64,000 nt of DNA from Anthopleura xanthogrammica (Eukaryota > Cnidaria > Anthozoa > Actiniaria > Actiniidae), in NCBI GenBank assembly GCA_964019055.1, contig OZ025214.1, positions 2,535,501-2,599,500 on the forward strand, given 5' to 3'. The notes below the pieces were generated by a model. The model was not told the origin of the DNA and did not search any database. It worked only from the letters and a program-made list of their open reading frames with translations. Numbering within the stretch: position 1 is the first letter of the stretch; every line of letters begins with the position of its first letter. The position numbers were made by a program, and so were the translations under genes. This document shows, in pieces, positions 29,563-42,120 of this stretch.

Positions 29563-30808
29563 TCTAATATAGGTAATTAAGTCGAATGTCTTAAAGTTAG
29601 CATTATTTGAGAGTATCACTAACCACTTTATATGTACTGGTAAATCTCGTAAACCAATTGGTAAAAATAGTGCAATTTAAGATTCGAACAAATTTCGCAT
29701 GACTGGGAACCGCAAGTCACTAAACGAAAAAAAAGGACTTCCGTTGAAGGAGAGCATCCAAGGTGCGCGAGGTCACTGTTCAACCAATCAGAAAGTTAGG
29801 ATACAGCACTCACTCATGGCTGCCAATTAACCATCTGAGTTGAACCAATCGGAAGAGAGAATTGTCATTTACTAGCCAAGCACATAAAGGAAGCGGGAAG
29901 AAAGCCAACCACGGTGGTTCAGGTTAGTCAATCACAATTAATATTGTGACGTCATTTATTTCTAAAACACTTGACTGTGAGTGTCGGTTTTCAAGGGTTT
30001 TGACGCACTTGGAATCAAAATGAATATTACCTAAGCTTTTATATTGAAAATGGCTCTCAAACCAGCCACTCTTAGTTTCCTATCTGTCAGCAATATATAG
30101 TAACTTTTCTGGTTAACAATTTAAAAATATGTTCTCTTGTAGTAAGTAGTAGTTTTAGCAAATTATATGCATGTGATTAACCTTGATGAATTGACTAATT
30201 GTGACAATAAGGGGTTGAAATACTTTTATTTCTCATTAAATTCGGTACTCAGATTGTAAGCGGAAAAATTATTGAAGCATAATTCCTGAAGTGTTCTTAG
30301 GCTTAGATATAGGCTCTTGCTTCACTTTACATTTTTTTTAAACTTTTTTAACTGTCTGCTTGACCTATTACTGCATGAACGGAGCACGATAAAAGCTGCG
30401 GTTTAACCTCTAAAGTCTCTAATAGTGAGGTATGTTTTTGATATACTAGCACAGGTAGTCCAAGCCTTCGCCGATGCCATCTTACCATATAGATACTTCC
30501 ATGTTGATGTTTAGAAGCTCTGATAAAGCTTTCGAAACGTGAAATAAAACTACGAAATCTTACCTGACTTTTGCTTAGAACTTTTACTTTTTATTCCTTC
30601 CTTCCCTCCTTACTTCAATATAATTCAATTTTTTTTAGAATATTAATTATGGGAAGATGTAAGAAAAATTCGAAGAAACTGTACTAAAAAAGACACGACT
30701 TCTTGCCCTTAGAAAAGCAGGTATAGTCGTTGGAGAGAATATAAAGTATTATCAGTATTTAGATGAAAAATGGCAGGATAAAACAATTGGCCTGCAGAAT
30801 TTGAAGCA
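29563..30808. other. Intergenic, includes duplicated family flank; no gene
   Basis: 30255-30480 belongs to the repeated 5' flank seen upstream of genes B-D. Nothing else was recognised. There are short A+T-rich stretches only. Confidence 0.5.
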
Positions 30809-33340
30809 TCAGCATATGATTACAAGGTATCCAAAGATAATGAGCCAGTACGACGCCAAGACGTTGATAAAGCTACCCTGGTGGAAAATACTCCATGCAG
30901 CACTGGTAGCCGTTTTGTTGGCACTGGCAGTGTTAGTGATGGATGTATGGATGGATGTATGACTTGGTGATGGCACACAGAACGGGTTATAATCATCATA
31001 ATGCAACTCTATCAATTCTTTCGCTTCACGGTACATGTGGGAAACAATGCAATGAACCGCGATCAGGTATTTGTCACACGACTTAGCCTTGGCATACTCA
31101 CTTAAATAAAAGAAAAAAGAAAAAAGTTAGTCTTATGCTCTTGCTTCCTCTTGCATTTGGGTTTTTTTTTTTTTGTTGAAAATTATCAAAATTAGATATG
31201 GATGGCACAGACAAAAAGTTTCACAAAGGACTGTAATTTTAGTGATGAAAGTGGTATGGATTTGACGTCGTTTTTGTGCTTTGTGACTGGTTTAAAGTGA
31301 ACACCATTCATTAGAACCATTATGCCGTATTTGGGCGTAATGTATGTTTCCATTTCAGAACAAGTATATCTTTTGACATTATGCACCCCGAGATTGGTCA
31401 GTTAAGTATCCCTTTTTATTATAAGGTGTCGAAAGTACGGTGTTCAACCGACTTATATGATATCCATCATTTATGTTTCATAAAATGATCGACGCAGTTC
31501 GAACTAGTTTACTCCCTAGTTTTCTCTCTCATTTGCTTGCAGAATACGAGCATGCGCAGACTTTCAGTTCTGGTTTCCGCGTGGACTGGGTGAACCAAAT
31601 GTTAGGGAAACCAAAAGCAAGAATTGTTCAATACACCTCTCTTTTGTCCCTTCAAGTGAAGTGATGTTAACTATTTAGAACGTACCAGCAAAGCCTTTTG
31701 TCAGACTTATTTGCTTGCCACAGCTGTAATGTCTTATTATAGCATCCGGGTACTTCATGATAATATGCCTGAGCACACGGGACTGGGCTGACTTTAGGAT
31801 AAAGTGTGGCATACTCTATCCCTGCATTATCACAGTATGTCTTTTCCTTGAAGTTTCGTTCCACCACATTTTTAACGGTTTCCTTTCCGCCACTTAGTGA
31901 TGGCACGCATATTTTGAGCTTTTCCACCGCACAGTCTTTGAGAGCCACGAACTTGGGTCTGTAAAGAAAGCATCACAAAATGAAATGGGCTAGCAAGAGA
32001 ATAATTTTTCCCAGTTTATTGAATGGCATGTGTCTAAGGGAGAGGTGCATGTACTCTAGGACAAGTGATTTTTCAGTCAGGAATTGAACCATTGTGTCAC
32101 TGATCAGTTTAGAGACATTGCCTTGTACAATATCTCAAGCTGGTGAAACTGATACGCACTTTTTAACGGCGCAAGTCTAAGATTTTGGGACACATTTCAG
32201 TTGCAAAGAACAGTATCTATTGGTTGGTGGTTTCTCGGCAAGCATTCCAAAGAGAGTCGAAAAAAGACACAGAGGCCATGTTGTTGGTATTCACAACTGA
32301 AGGAGGCTGATTGTCAAATACCACCAACATGGCGGCGATGATGTAACTTGCACCCGAACAATCGTAACAAGCTAACCTTAACATGGAAAGGAGTACCAAG
32401 ACCACAGAGGCTAGTCGTCAAGGGATTTCGTTACGGAGGAAAAAACAAAGGTGCTCACCTGCAGGGGCCGTTAGGATCATTTGTCATGTTTACGAAGAAC
32501 TCGGTTGTACACAAACGCATCTTCATAGTATACTCTTTGAACGTGCAGCTACCGAGTTTTGGCAATCTGCTTGCTCCACAGGTGAAGGTCAGAAACTGTG
32601 AAACTAAAATATCAAAAACTGCTATCTTTTTATTCTTACTAGTATGACTTTTAACTCTATATTTAGGGAGTGCACTACATTATCTGTGAAAGATAAGCTT
32701 CTTGCATTGGGGCAAGCGACTAAGGTTTAAATTTTCTAAAATAATTTATCATCCTAACCCTGAAATTTCCTGTTGACAAAAAGTGAACTGAATTCATTAT
32801 GGCTCAGTGGTACTTGACCATACATGGAGTTTCTACTGCATTCTAATACATCAGTGTAGTTTTATTACGATTTAAAGTTTAATATTTTAACAGGACCAAA
32901 CTGTAGAGATATAGTGTACGTTTTTTAGATATCGACAAACTAAATTAGCATTTGCTAGTTTATTGAAAAGTATCTATATGACATTTTTACCGTAACCGGA
33001 AATACTAACTAAAATGCTCGACTTATCGACTTGGAAAACTGTTGGCCGTTTAAACATAGTTCTGCATAGTAAACTACGAACGAAATTTGAACAAACTGAC
33101 TGAAAGGCCGTGTTGTGTTGAAATTAAGAAAGCAAAGATGGGAATTACAACTACAGTTAGTACGTGTTTCGCTACATTCGAGGTAGATTTTACTCGATGT
33201 CATCAGTCCTTCACGATCCTAGGTTGAATGTGTCCTTTGATGCAAGCAACACGCGCAAAACAATAACTACACTTTACAATTTTTGTTTGAATAAGAAACT
33301 CACCAGAAACGAGAAATAAAACCCCCAGAATCTTCATCAT
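30809..33340 (-). CDS. Gene F: divergent secreted cysteine-rich family member
   Basis: Exons 33304-33340, 32459-32603, 31686-31958 and 30809-31100 total 747 nt (248 aa) with the same phases as the other members. The signal peptide is MMKILGVLFLVS. Exon 2 keeps LPKLGSCTFKEYT and NDPNGPC. Exon 3 reads PKFVALKDCAVEKLKIC ... TYCDNAGIEYATLYP ... VPCAQAYYHEVPGCYNKT. Exon 4 reads EYAKAKSCDKYLIAVHC ... YDDYNPFCVP, followed by a Ser/Thr-rich stalk and the hydrophobic tail FINVLASYWLIIFGYLVIIC. Extra cysteines (FTCG in exon 2 and a CC pair created at the exon 3-4 junction) add to the core 12. An in-frame upstream ATG at 33397 would add 19 residues, but the shorter start gives a normal signal peptide. 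F-type exon 3 relics at 15785 and 19897 show that this subtype was once more numerous. Confidence 0.83.
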
Positions 33341-33464
33341 AATAAGCTGCTTTGCCCACCAAGAAAATAGATGTCCATAGATGATTGCACATTTCATGGT
33401 TGATTGCGAAACTTGATGTTATTGACTATGTTAGAGCCAGGCCTATTCTTCCTTGTTTCATAAG

Positions 33465-33943
<479 letters not shown>

Positions 33944-34092
33944 CCACACACGCATGTTATTATTTTAGAAAGATAAATTATAAATATAGAGTAAAGCGAC
34001 TAGAGGGGGAGGAATCTATCTATAATCCTAGTGGACCATAATATTTTTTATATAGTTTTTTTTAACAGAAAGCAAGAATTTTGTGGCAACTA

Positions 34093-35976
34093 ATTAATAC
34101 GATTTTAGAAATTCACTTTTAACACTGTATTTAAATTTTTTGAGGCTAGTATTTTTTATACAATCATCAAGAGAGTCCCAAATTGTTGATCCTTTAAATC
34201 TAATGTTAAATTTGCCATAGTTAGTTCTTGCTTTGGGTAAGTAAAAGTCCTGTTTGGTTGCTGATCTTGTATTATATTTGTGAATTTTGGAGTAAAACAA
34301 ATTTCAAAATTAGAAGGCAAAATGTTACCTTTAAACTTAAACATAAATACTGTAGTGCAATATTCTACAAGATCATGGAACTTGATAATATTTAGATTCT
34401 TAAATAAGGGGCTTGAATGGGTATCAAACGGAGAAAAAGTAATTAATCGTAGAGCCTCTTTGTAATATAAAGATTGGCTGTAAAATAGTTGGATAAGTAT
34501 TACCCCAAATAAGAATTCCATAAATCAAGAATGGATAAAGCAAAGCATAATAAAGATTTACAAGGATAGTAATGTCAACATAGTAATAGCGCAATTTCGA
34601 TAAAATTCCCACATTTCTTTTAATCTTTTTTGAAATATAGTCAACGTGAGATTTCCAGGACAGACAAGAAGCAATATAAATTCCAAGATATTTTATAGAT
34701 GTTTCTTGTTTTAAATTTTTATTATTTAGCTTTAGTTTAAAATTTAGGTTTATTTTCTTTTGACGTGAGTGAAATAAAACGAAATTACATTTTTCAATAT
34801 TGAGTGACAATTTATTTGCACATAATCATCCATGAATACAGTAAAAAACCGCGTATAAGAACCTACCATTTAAGAACCTGTTAGGCTAAAATTTCCCAAT
34901 AAGCACCCTTCACATAAGAACCTCTCTAGGCTAATAAAATCTGAACAGGTTCTTATTTTCAAAAACAGCAATCAGTTCAGTACATCACATGCAATACAAA
35001 AAAGGCAACAAAAAAGTGTTATAAGATCATACTACACAGTACTGTCAATACAGTTAATTCTATGTACATAACTTAGGTTACCGTTGATATTATTTTGAGG
35101 CACATACATATATCAGGGAGGGATTATGTTTTTTAACTGTGTAAGTCAAAAAACATGCATAAATGATTCAATATAGTGGCGGCCACACCAATGAATATAC
35201 ATTATTGTTTTGAACAAAAATTAAGGACCTAATTAAGAACCTAGTAGCCTATATTCACAGTAAGCACCATTTATATAAGAACCTATGGAGGCTAACTTGA
35301 AAAAACCTAGGTTCTTATACGCGGGTTTTTACTGTATTAATTAGCTCAGAATTAATATTCTGCAAACAAGTGAAAGTCAAAGAGGGAAGAACAAAGATGA
35401 AAATCATTTATATACATCAGAAATAAGATTGGTCCGAGTACAGACCCCTGCGGGATTCCACAAGAAATTGTAGCTAGATCAAAATTAACATTCAGTTTAT
35501 AGTGACAAATTGCTGACGGTTACTGAGGTAGGAAATAAACTGACCAATTCTTAGTTATTCCTCTAATTCCATAGAAATCAAGTTTCTCAATTAAAATATT
35601 ATGATTAACGGTATCACACGATTTACTGAACATCAAAAAGATACCAGAAGAAAAATCAAAATCATCGATCGCAGTTTGTATTTTATCTATGATACTAAGT
35701 ATAGCATAATCCGTTGAATGGTTACTACGAAAACCAAATTGGTTTTTAAACAAAAACTTATTCTTTTCTAAAAAGGTTCACTAAACGGTTAGCCATAAGT
35801 TTCTCTAGAAGTTTATTGAATATAGAAAGTAAAGAAATAGGACGATAATTTGAAAGAGAAAACTGAGAATCTTTTTTATATATTGGAATTACGTTAGCTA
35901 TTTTCAAGCTAGTGGGCACAATACATGCAAGAGAAAAGGAGATGTTGAACAATGTTTCAAGCGGTTTAGATATCAC
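34093..35976 (-). pseudogene. Degraded LINE reverse transcriptase, split by a MITE
   Basis: In transcription order: an RT N-terminal part (SLKIANVIPIYKKDS, NYRPISLL) at 35758-35976, FKNQFGFRSNHST at 35520-35753, then GIPQGSVLGPILF around 35420-35470. After the inserted MITE come ANKLSLNIEKCNFVLF, IKYLGIYI and LLYPFLIYGILIWGNT (34424-34830) and a C-terminal region to about 34094. It is broken by several frameshifts. Its sequence differs from the LINEs at 20088 and 39650, so it is a separate, older family. Confidence 0.8.
34839..35334. mobile_element. Tc1/mariner-like MITE, 496 bp, TA target
   Basis: The ends CAGTAAAAACCCGCGTATAA (right) and CAGTAAAAAACCGCGTATAA (left) are inverted, with TA on both sides (34837-34838 and 35335-35336). 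Multiple TAAGAACCT motifs occur inside. It sits in the LINE RT and so postdates it. Confidence 0.8.
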
Positions 35977-36180
35977 ATTTTATCACATTTTTTACGTCGC
36001 ATTAATAACTGAATACAGTCACTTTTACCAGTTCTTCTTTAGAAAAAAGTTTAAAAAAATCTCCTATGACTCTTGGTTTCTAGACCAAAAATTGGCCCGA
36101 AGGGGGCCAAAGTTCAACCAGCTGTCACGTGACCGCATTACGTTTACAAGACTAAATAATGCCAATGTGTTTACTTGTAG

Positions 36181-36310
36181 ATAGATAGATAATAGATAGA
36201 TAACACGTTTATTCACGCCTCTTGCAGTAATTGCTGAATTACAAGCTGGGTCAGTACTAGCATACATACTTATTACATACACATGTGGATAAATAGACAT
36301 TATTACTAAG
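36181..36310 (-). mobile_element. Possible LINE 3' end at a (GATA)n tract
   Basis: (GATA)n at 36178-36202 is followed by ACACGTTTATTCACG, laid out like the 3' ends at 20088 and 41580 (microsatellite, then ...TTTATT...). The body is not identified. Confidence 0.35.
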
Positions 36311-36388
36311 CAATAAATACGTATTCCACCCCCTCCCCCTCAATGTAATTTTAGTCCTTCATAATACTAAGCGCTATACAGCTACCCC

Positions 36389-36829
36389 TCAATATGTTAA
36401 AGTCTCAAGTGCGTACCTATGCGTAACAAATTTCGAAAACCTTTCTGTATTTGCAACTCTGAGGGACGCTAATGGTCCTCTCTTCCTTTGTGAGCTTCTA
36501 TTTGGCAATACCAGCTCATTCCTAACCAACTTACAGAGTGGATAGCCAATTACTTTCGATATTCTGGTTGAGTGATCACGCACAAAGAAATTCAAGACGA
36601 GGCTCCGGGGAAACAATGGAGTAATCCTAATATATTCTTTTGTTTCCCCGGAGCCTCGCCTTGAATTTCTTTGTTTGGCTGCATCTAATGCGTGACTATA
36701 TGATTTATCTGGAAAAATAATAGTAAAATAATGTATGTGACTACCTTCATCCCACAAAGTTGATAATTTATTCAGACTTGAACTGCCACCAATCCGGAAA
36801 CGCCGTCTAACTCGTGCGGGAGCTAGCAA
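36389..36829 (-). other. Unidentified 146-codon open frame with hairpin inside
   Basis: The open frame on the minus strand has no recognised domain. It spans a near-perfect hairpin: arms 36583-36616 and 36640-36673, with 33 of 34 positions paired and a 23-nt loop. A LINE C-terminal remnant is one possibility, given the LINE-like tail just downstream (36181-36310). Coding status is doubtful. Confidence 0.3.
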
Positions 36830-37108
36830 GTGTGCATTTACGCATGATAGATTTTATTCTAATCACTGATTCTATCAGTGGCTGTGGGCTCCCTGTGGTC
36901 ATTTCCAAACATACTCGAAGCTTACGTGTACTGGCTCTTTTAACAATTAAAATTGTTATGATTATAAGGAATGTCATTTTAAAGTCAAAGAAATATAATC
37001 AATACTTAATCGGGAAGGAAAATGATTTATTCAATTTATTCTTCTAAATCACTATTATTCTTACATTCAGCTTAAGGATTTACTACACGGTCTCAGTCAA
37101 TGTCTGTC

Positions 37109-38145
37109 TTAATTCATCATTTTAACACTTTTGCAGATGCCAATGCAAATGTTGCAACCGGGCGATGCCGGTGCCGGTGCCTCTGCTCGTTTCACTCGCT
37201 TGCCATTCTTCAAACAGCTTTGCTCCTCTCTGAAGTGAATTTCGACTCCTGCTTTGCAAAGCTTTCCTGACTTGATCTTCATTTCCTTCAGGTCTTTTTT
37301 CAGCTTTTGAGCAACAGACCGACCCAGAAAGCCTAAAAAAGAATAAAGTAAAAGTGAATAAGTATCCGATCAGTATATTAAATTACAACATGCATGCATG
37401 CCCCGTTGCGGTTTCAAATGCAAATTTGGCAATTAGGTCACTCTCAGTATTGTATTCCAAATGGCTTAATTCTGGAAGCAGAAGAACAATTGACTGCAGC
37501 AGGCTCACTTTATATGGTATAAACGGTTAACATGTATGTAGCTGGTTCTGTATATTTACCTTTCAAGAGTTTGTCGAGTTCTTTTTCGATCTCCATCACT
37601 CTGTCACAGGGAACGACCTTGTAGTAGTAGTGGGTCTTGATGACGTCGGGTACGCTGCTGCCTGGTCTGCGGGTCACTGTCGTGGTCACTTCTTTCAGGT
37701 AATCGTGGCCTTCAAGGTTGGCTTTGTTGAGCATCCTGTGAATCTCGGCATCGCTCAACGACAGTTTCTTGTTGAACACACGAAGGGTTAAGGAATCCTT
37801 TACGTCCGTTCCTAAACACAAACGGAATAAAGAAAAATAGAGATAAAAAATAACCGCAATGATTTAAATAAGTTGTAGATCTGGTAACTTATCTTGACCG
37901 ATTCTGCGCTATAACAATATTTAAATAACGTTCTATTATGTAGCGATCTTCTCTGATGTAAGCGAATACCATCATGCTTCGGCATTAGTAGAAATTGAAC
38001 TTCAAGACTACGATAAAAATTCTTCTTTCAGTAACCCGACTTCATAACTTAGAAAAGACAAACTTCTCCCCAAACAGTATGAGTTCTAACCTGCAGTGGT
38101 CCACACGATGATAAGATTCAGGGCAAGAATTGCATGGAGCTTCAT
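37109..38145 (-). CDS. Gene G: small secreted protein with RVKR site and Cys-rich tail
   Basis: Three exons: 38091-38145, 37560-37811 and 37109-37332, totalling 531 nt (176 aa), both introns in phase 1. The signal peptide MKLHAILALNLIIVWTTA is encoded by exon 1. The middle is charged and probably helical (LSLSDAEIHRMLNKANLEGH; MEIEKELDKLLKG; QKLKKDLKEMKIK). Cysteines are at 87, 128, 142, 162, 165 and 169. KRVKR at 147-151 is a furin-type cleavage site that would release a 25-residue peptide, AEAPAPASPGCNICIGICKS plus five residues, containing three cysteines. The protein is not recognised. It is unrelated to genes A-F although they share the strand. A TATA box and a duplicated leader lie upstream. 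The cleavage and peptide role are inferences. Confidence 0.8.
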
Positions 38146-38160
38146 ATTTGCAAAGAGAAC

Positions 38161-38213
38161 GGTTGTCTTGTCGTATCCAAAGAGAACAACGGTTGTCTTG
38201 TCGTATCCAAAGG
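38161..38213. repeat. Direct duplication in the gene G leader
   Basis: The 24-bp unit GGTTGTCTTGTCGTATCCAA plus AGRG occurs twice, 30 bp apart, between the ATG and the TATA box. Confidence 0.85.
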
Positions 38214-38240
38214 GATGAGTTGACTGAAGGAGGAGAGCTC

Positions 38241-38248
38241 TTTTTATA
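38241..38248 (-). promoter_or_regulatory. TATA box of gene G
   Basis: TATAAAAA on the minus strand, about 96 bp upstream of the ATG. Transcription would start near 38215, just at the duplicated leader. Confidence 0.65.
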
Positions 38249-38249
38249 G

Positions 38250-39358
38250 GCGTATCCAGAGATGATGTTTACGTGAGGAAAGAAGCCTGGAATAAACTAG
38301 AAGATGTCATCGTAAACAGAGACATGTTTTTTCGAGAACAGAATCCACGATACCAATGATACCGCGATGGACTTCAAATTCAAAATCAATTATTGTTTAT
38401 ACAAATCAAAATATTTCTCTGAACTATTTTTATCAACAAACGTCGACACTTTTCCGCGTTATGAAACTCGAACATTCATGTTGGAGTGCTTATGTTTTGA
38501 CTAATCACAACCCGGGGGTTCTGGGTTCCAAAGTCATCTAATTCAAATTAGACTTTCAGCGCCTTTTATCGGCTTTACTAACGTTTAATAATTGGATTTT
38601 TTAATGCGGTGAGCTACCTTAAGCGTTTACTTTTACTAATATTCATTGATGGGTTTATTTACCCGGTACAAACCATACTTCAATGAAATCTTTAAATTTT
38701 AGTTTTACCCTATGTATAAAAGAATGTAACTAGCTAGCTTTGAACTTCTTGTGATAGAAACTGGAAGGGACCAAAAATAAGGAATTCAAATTGGGTTATC
38801 AGAAATGTTTTGAGCCTTTTACAGTTTGACCTGTCCTAAATTAAACATACAAAACGAGGGGACAGAATTTTTTTAAAGCAAGGTTCCAATGGACTCCTTC
38901 CACTGATAGAACATTGACATTATTTTACTTAAAGCTAATGTTAACTCACTCCTCTTTCAACATGAAAGCATGACTGATTTTTTTTTTTACGAATTAGTAC
39001 TGGTAATTTCTCATGACGATTTGAGTAACAACATGAAAGCATGAGTGAAAAATTTGTTTTTACGAATTAATACTGGTAATTTCTCATGACGACTTGAGTA
39101 ACAATTTAGTAAGAATCGATCAATGATTTTCAGAATGATTTTTCATTACCAGAACTGAAGAACATATATAGATTAGTAATTTGGTAGAATTCTGTTGTCA
39201 TATATTAAATCACGACAGAGTTATAAGCATTTGAAATGTGCAAAAATAACATGAAAACGAAGCTGAAAAGGCCTCGGTTCTCTTTCTCATACAAATCCTT
39301 CTAATCTAAAAATGCTGTAACTTTTCAGGAATTTGTGCTAGCGCAATGAAATTTTGCT
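38250..39358. other. No gene recognised
   Basis: A+T-rich. A roughly 70-bp segment (ACATGAAAGCATGA ... TACTGGTAATTTCTCATGACGA) is directly duplicated at about 38959 and 39032. Nothing else was seen. Confidence 0.5.
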
Positions 39359-39604
39359 CAATTGCTAATGTGAACATGCTCTTTCAAAAACTGGCTATGA
39401 TGATTACCCCAAAAACCGCCGCTACCTAGGCTATCAGCAATGTAGTAAAATGGCGGTCCTGTCTCATTCATATCGTTTATGCAGTTATTCAATAGACGCT
39501 ATGCAACTAGCCTTTTTATTACATTGCTGATAGCCTGGTTAGCGGCGGTTTTTGGGGTAATCATCATAGCCAGTTTTTGAAAGAGCATGTTCACATTAGC
39601 AATT
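39359..39604. mobile_element. Palindromic foldback MITE
   Basis: Arms of about 90 bp (39359-39450 and 39508-39604) are nearly perfect inverse copies, starting AATTGCTAATGTGAACATGC, with a spacer of about 57 bp. No coding capacity. It lies next to the truncated 3' end of the LINE at 39650. Confidence 0.8.
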
Positions 39605-39649
39605 AGTACATTAAATATGATGGACATTTATTATGCAGAATGTCAAACA

Positions 39650-41546
39650 TTAATCCCAGTTTAGATTTTGGTCAATATAGACACCAAGATGTTTAAGAGA
39701 AGTAACTTTCTTAATCTCTGAGCCATTAATCTCGATCGGAGCAAAACTGCCAAAACTCGAGACTTTAAATCTAGAACCAATTAACATGTATTCAGATTTT
39801 ACGACATTTAAACTAAGTTTGTTAGCCAGCAACCAGCCACTGATCTTTCTTATGTCATAATTAATCTTGCTTTGAAGTTCAGTGGCTGACTTAGCAGCAA
39901 AACTTATTAAAGTGTCGTCTGCATATAAACGAGGTCTAGCATAGTCGAGACAACACGGAATGTCGTTAATGTATATTATAAACAATAGCGGTCCTAATAT
40001 TGATCCTTGTGGAACACCACAAGATATAGGTTTAGGCTCAGAAATTGAGTTTTCAACTACACAACATTGCATTCTATCGCGTAAATATGATTTAAAAAAT
40101 TCTAGACTTATTCCATTAATTCCATAGTATTGCAGTTTGGAAAGTAAGATTTGATGTGATACGGTATCGAATGCTTTAGCTAAGTCCAAAGGAACTACTA
40201 GATTAGTCAAGCCTTTATCCATATTAGCATACCACTCATTAGTAGCTTCTAGCAAAGCAGTGAGAGTGGAATGCAGAGGACGAAAGCCTGACTGATATTT
40301 AGTAAACAAATCATGAACAGCAAAATAGTGATATAGTTGGTTAAACACTGCCCTCTCACATAATTTTGATAAAATAGGCAGAATAGAGATGGGCCTATAA
40401 TTACTTGGATCGTCTCGATCATTAGCTTTGAAGAGAGGAATAACTTTTGCTGTCTTCCAACCTGATGGAAAAATCCCTAATGAAAGGGATTTGTTTACAA
40501 TATTAGCTAGGGAGGCAGCAATAACTGGTGCCGCTTCTTTAAGCAGGCGACAAGATATATTATCTAAACCCGTCGCCTTGTCTACCGGCATCTTATTCAA
40601 GAACTCAACTACGAAATCAATAGAAATTGGCTGAAAAACAAATTGAAATTTTACTGGTTGTAGGAAAGCGCTGAAATCCATAGAACTGTCTTCAAATTTT
40701 GAAGACATGTCAGCACCGATGCTAGAAAAATAGCAATTCAGTTTTTCAGCAATTTCAGTAGGGTCTGTAAATGTACTATTATCAAACTTGATCTCCCTTA
40801 TAGAATTACTTTTAGTCTTTGTTCTACCACTGACATTATTTATGGTTCTCCATAAAGCTTTAGGATTATCGCGATTTTTTTCTATATGGGAGTGATAATA
40901 GGAAGCTTTAGCTTTTTTAACTTCATTATTTACCAAATTTCTAAATTCCTTATATTCACTCCATACCTGTGGATCTTTAGTTTTAGTAGCTTGGTTTTTC
41001 AAATAATTCCTATGAGTAATCATTTGTCTAATGTCGCAGGCAAGCCAAGGTGATTGGTTGTTTCGTACCCTACGAGTTTTAGTAGGCGCTTGCTCATCTG
41101 CTATTTCAAGGGAACGTTTTCCCCAAATAACTAACATTTCGCTTGCATCCTTTAAATTATCAATGCCTGACCAATCGACTGAACTTAAGATTGTTCTAAA
41201 ATTGTGAGGATCAAAGTTTTTGAAACACCTATAGGTGACATATTTGTGCTTGTTATTGGATGGAATTGCAAATTTCCTTATAGCATACACAAGACTATGA
41301 TCACTTATTCCCAAGTGACAAACACCTGAAGTGACTATTCGACTTGGTTCGTTAGTAAAGATGATATCTATAAGCGTACTTGTAGTTTGTGTTATCCTTG
41401 TAGGCTCATTTATGAGCTGATTGATTTGGTAGGTGTCGCAAATCGACTGTATAAGTAGTAAATTAGAATCATGAAGATTAGATAAAAAATTACAATTTAG
41501 GTCACCCATCAGAAGTAATTCCTTAGATTCATTATCGTAGGTATCG
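39650..41546 (-). mobile_element. LINE with endonuclease C-terminus and RT domain
   Basis: Minus strand, one open frame of about 630 codons. Endonuclease motifs are LLLMGDLNCNF and ISDHSLVYAI. A linker is followed by RT motifs GWKTAKVIPLFKANDRDDPS, NYRPISILPILSK, QSGFRPLHSTLTAL, LDLAKAFDTVSH, SCGVPQGSILGPLLF, YADDTLISF and LKHLGVYIDQNLNWD. It is truncated at the 5' side (the endonuclease N-terminus is missing) and at the 3' side: the frame stops at the region where the LINE at 20088 continues for about 170 more codons, and no 3' UTR follows. It is the same family as that LINE. The intact frame suggests recent activity. Confidence 0.85.
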
Positions 41547-41549
41547 TAG

Positions 41550-41770
41550 GGAGGGAGGGAGAGAGAGAGAGATTGATTCACCTTTATTTAAATACGGTAA
41601 TTCCATAAGTTTTACAACTTCTTTACGTGAAAGCCGTATGTAGATAGAAGCAAAAATACAGGTTGATATTAAAACTGAATTGCATTAATAATAATATTCG
41701 TTATAAAAATATAATCAGTAGGTGCTAAAAATTCTGATAATAAATCTTAGAGTAGACAAACGGAGTATTA
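41550..41770 (-). mobile_element. 3' UTR of another LINE copy, in a GA tract
   Basis: GGGAGGGAGAGAGAGAGAG is followed by GATTCACCTTTATTTAAATA, the same 3' end as at 20100-20120 (AATCACCTTTATTTAAACA). A second copy is thus placed directly upstream of the LINE at 39650. The rest of its body is absent. Confidence 0.6.
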
Positions 41771-42055
41771 ATTCGATTAATTAATTAAGTCAAAAGTCCG
41801 GGCGGAGTCTCCCTGTACAAAATCTAACTAGTACACTAGGAAAATATCTGAGTATTTCAAAATCTAATTGATCATATTTACAGGTGGTTAATAACAGATA
41901 AGACTAGGGAACAGGATCGTTTGTAAGTTGATATAATGAGGTAATCAAATTTTAATAGTTAAAACTATTGTTTACCTTGCGATAAACTATAAATGTCAGT
42001 AAAAGTTGACATAAAGAACTTTTAAGCAAGTTAATTCCAGATACGTCGACAAAGA

Positions 42056-42120
42056 TAGAGAGAGAGAGAGCTTTATTTAATGAGGGCAAATCCTTTCAGT
42101 AATATTCCAAAATATTTACT
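42056..42120 (-). mobile_element. Possible third LINE 3' end at a (GA)n tract
   Basis: GAGAGAGAGAGAG is followed by CTTTATTTAATGAGGGCAAA, again a GA tract next to a CTTTATTTAA motif. Confidence 0.4.

Noticed and set aside
33341..33397. Upstream in-frame ATG of gene F
   Set aside because: It would bury the signal peptide behind 19 polar and aromatic residues; all paralogs start directly at the signal peptide.
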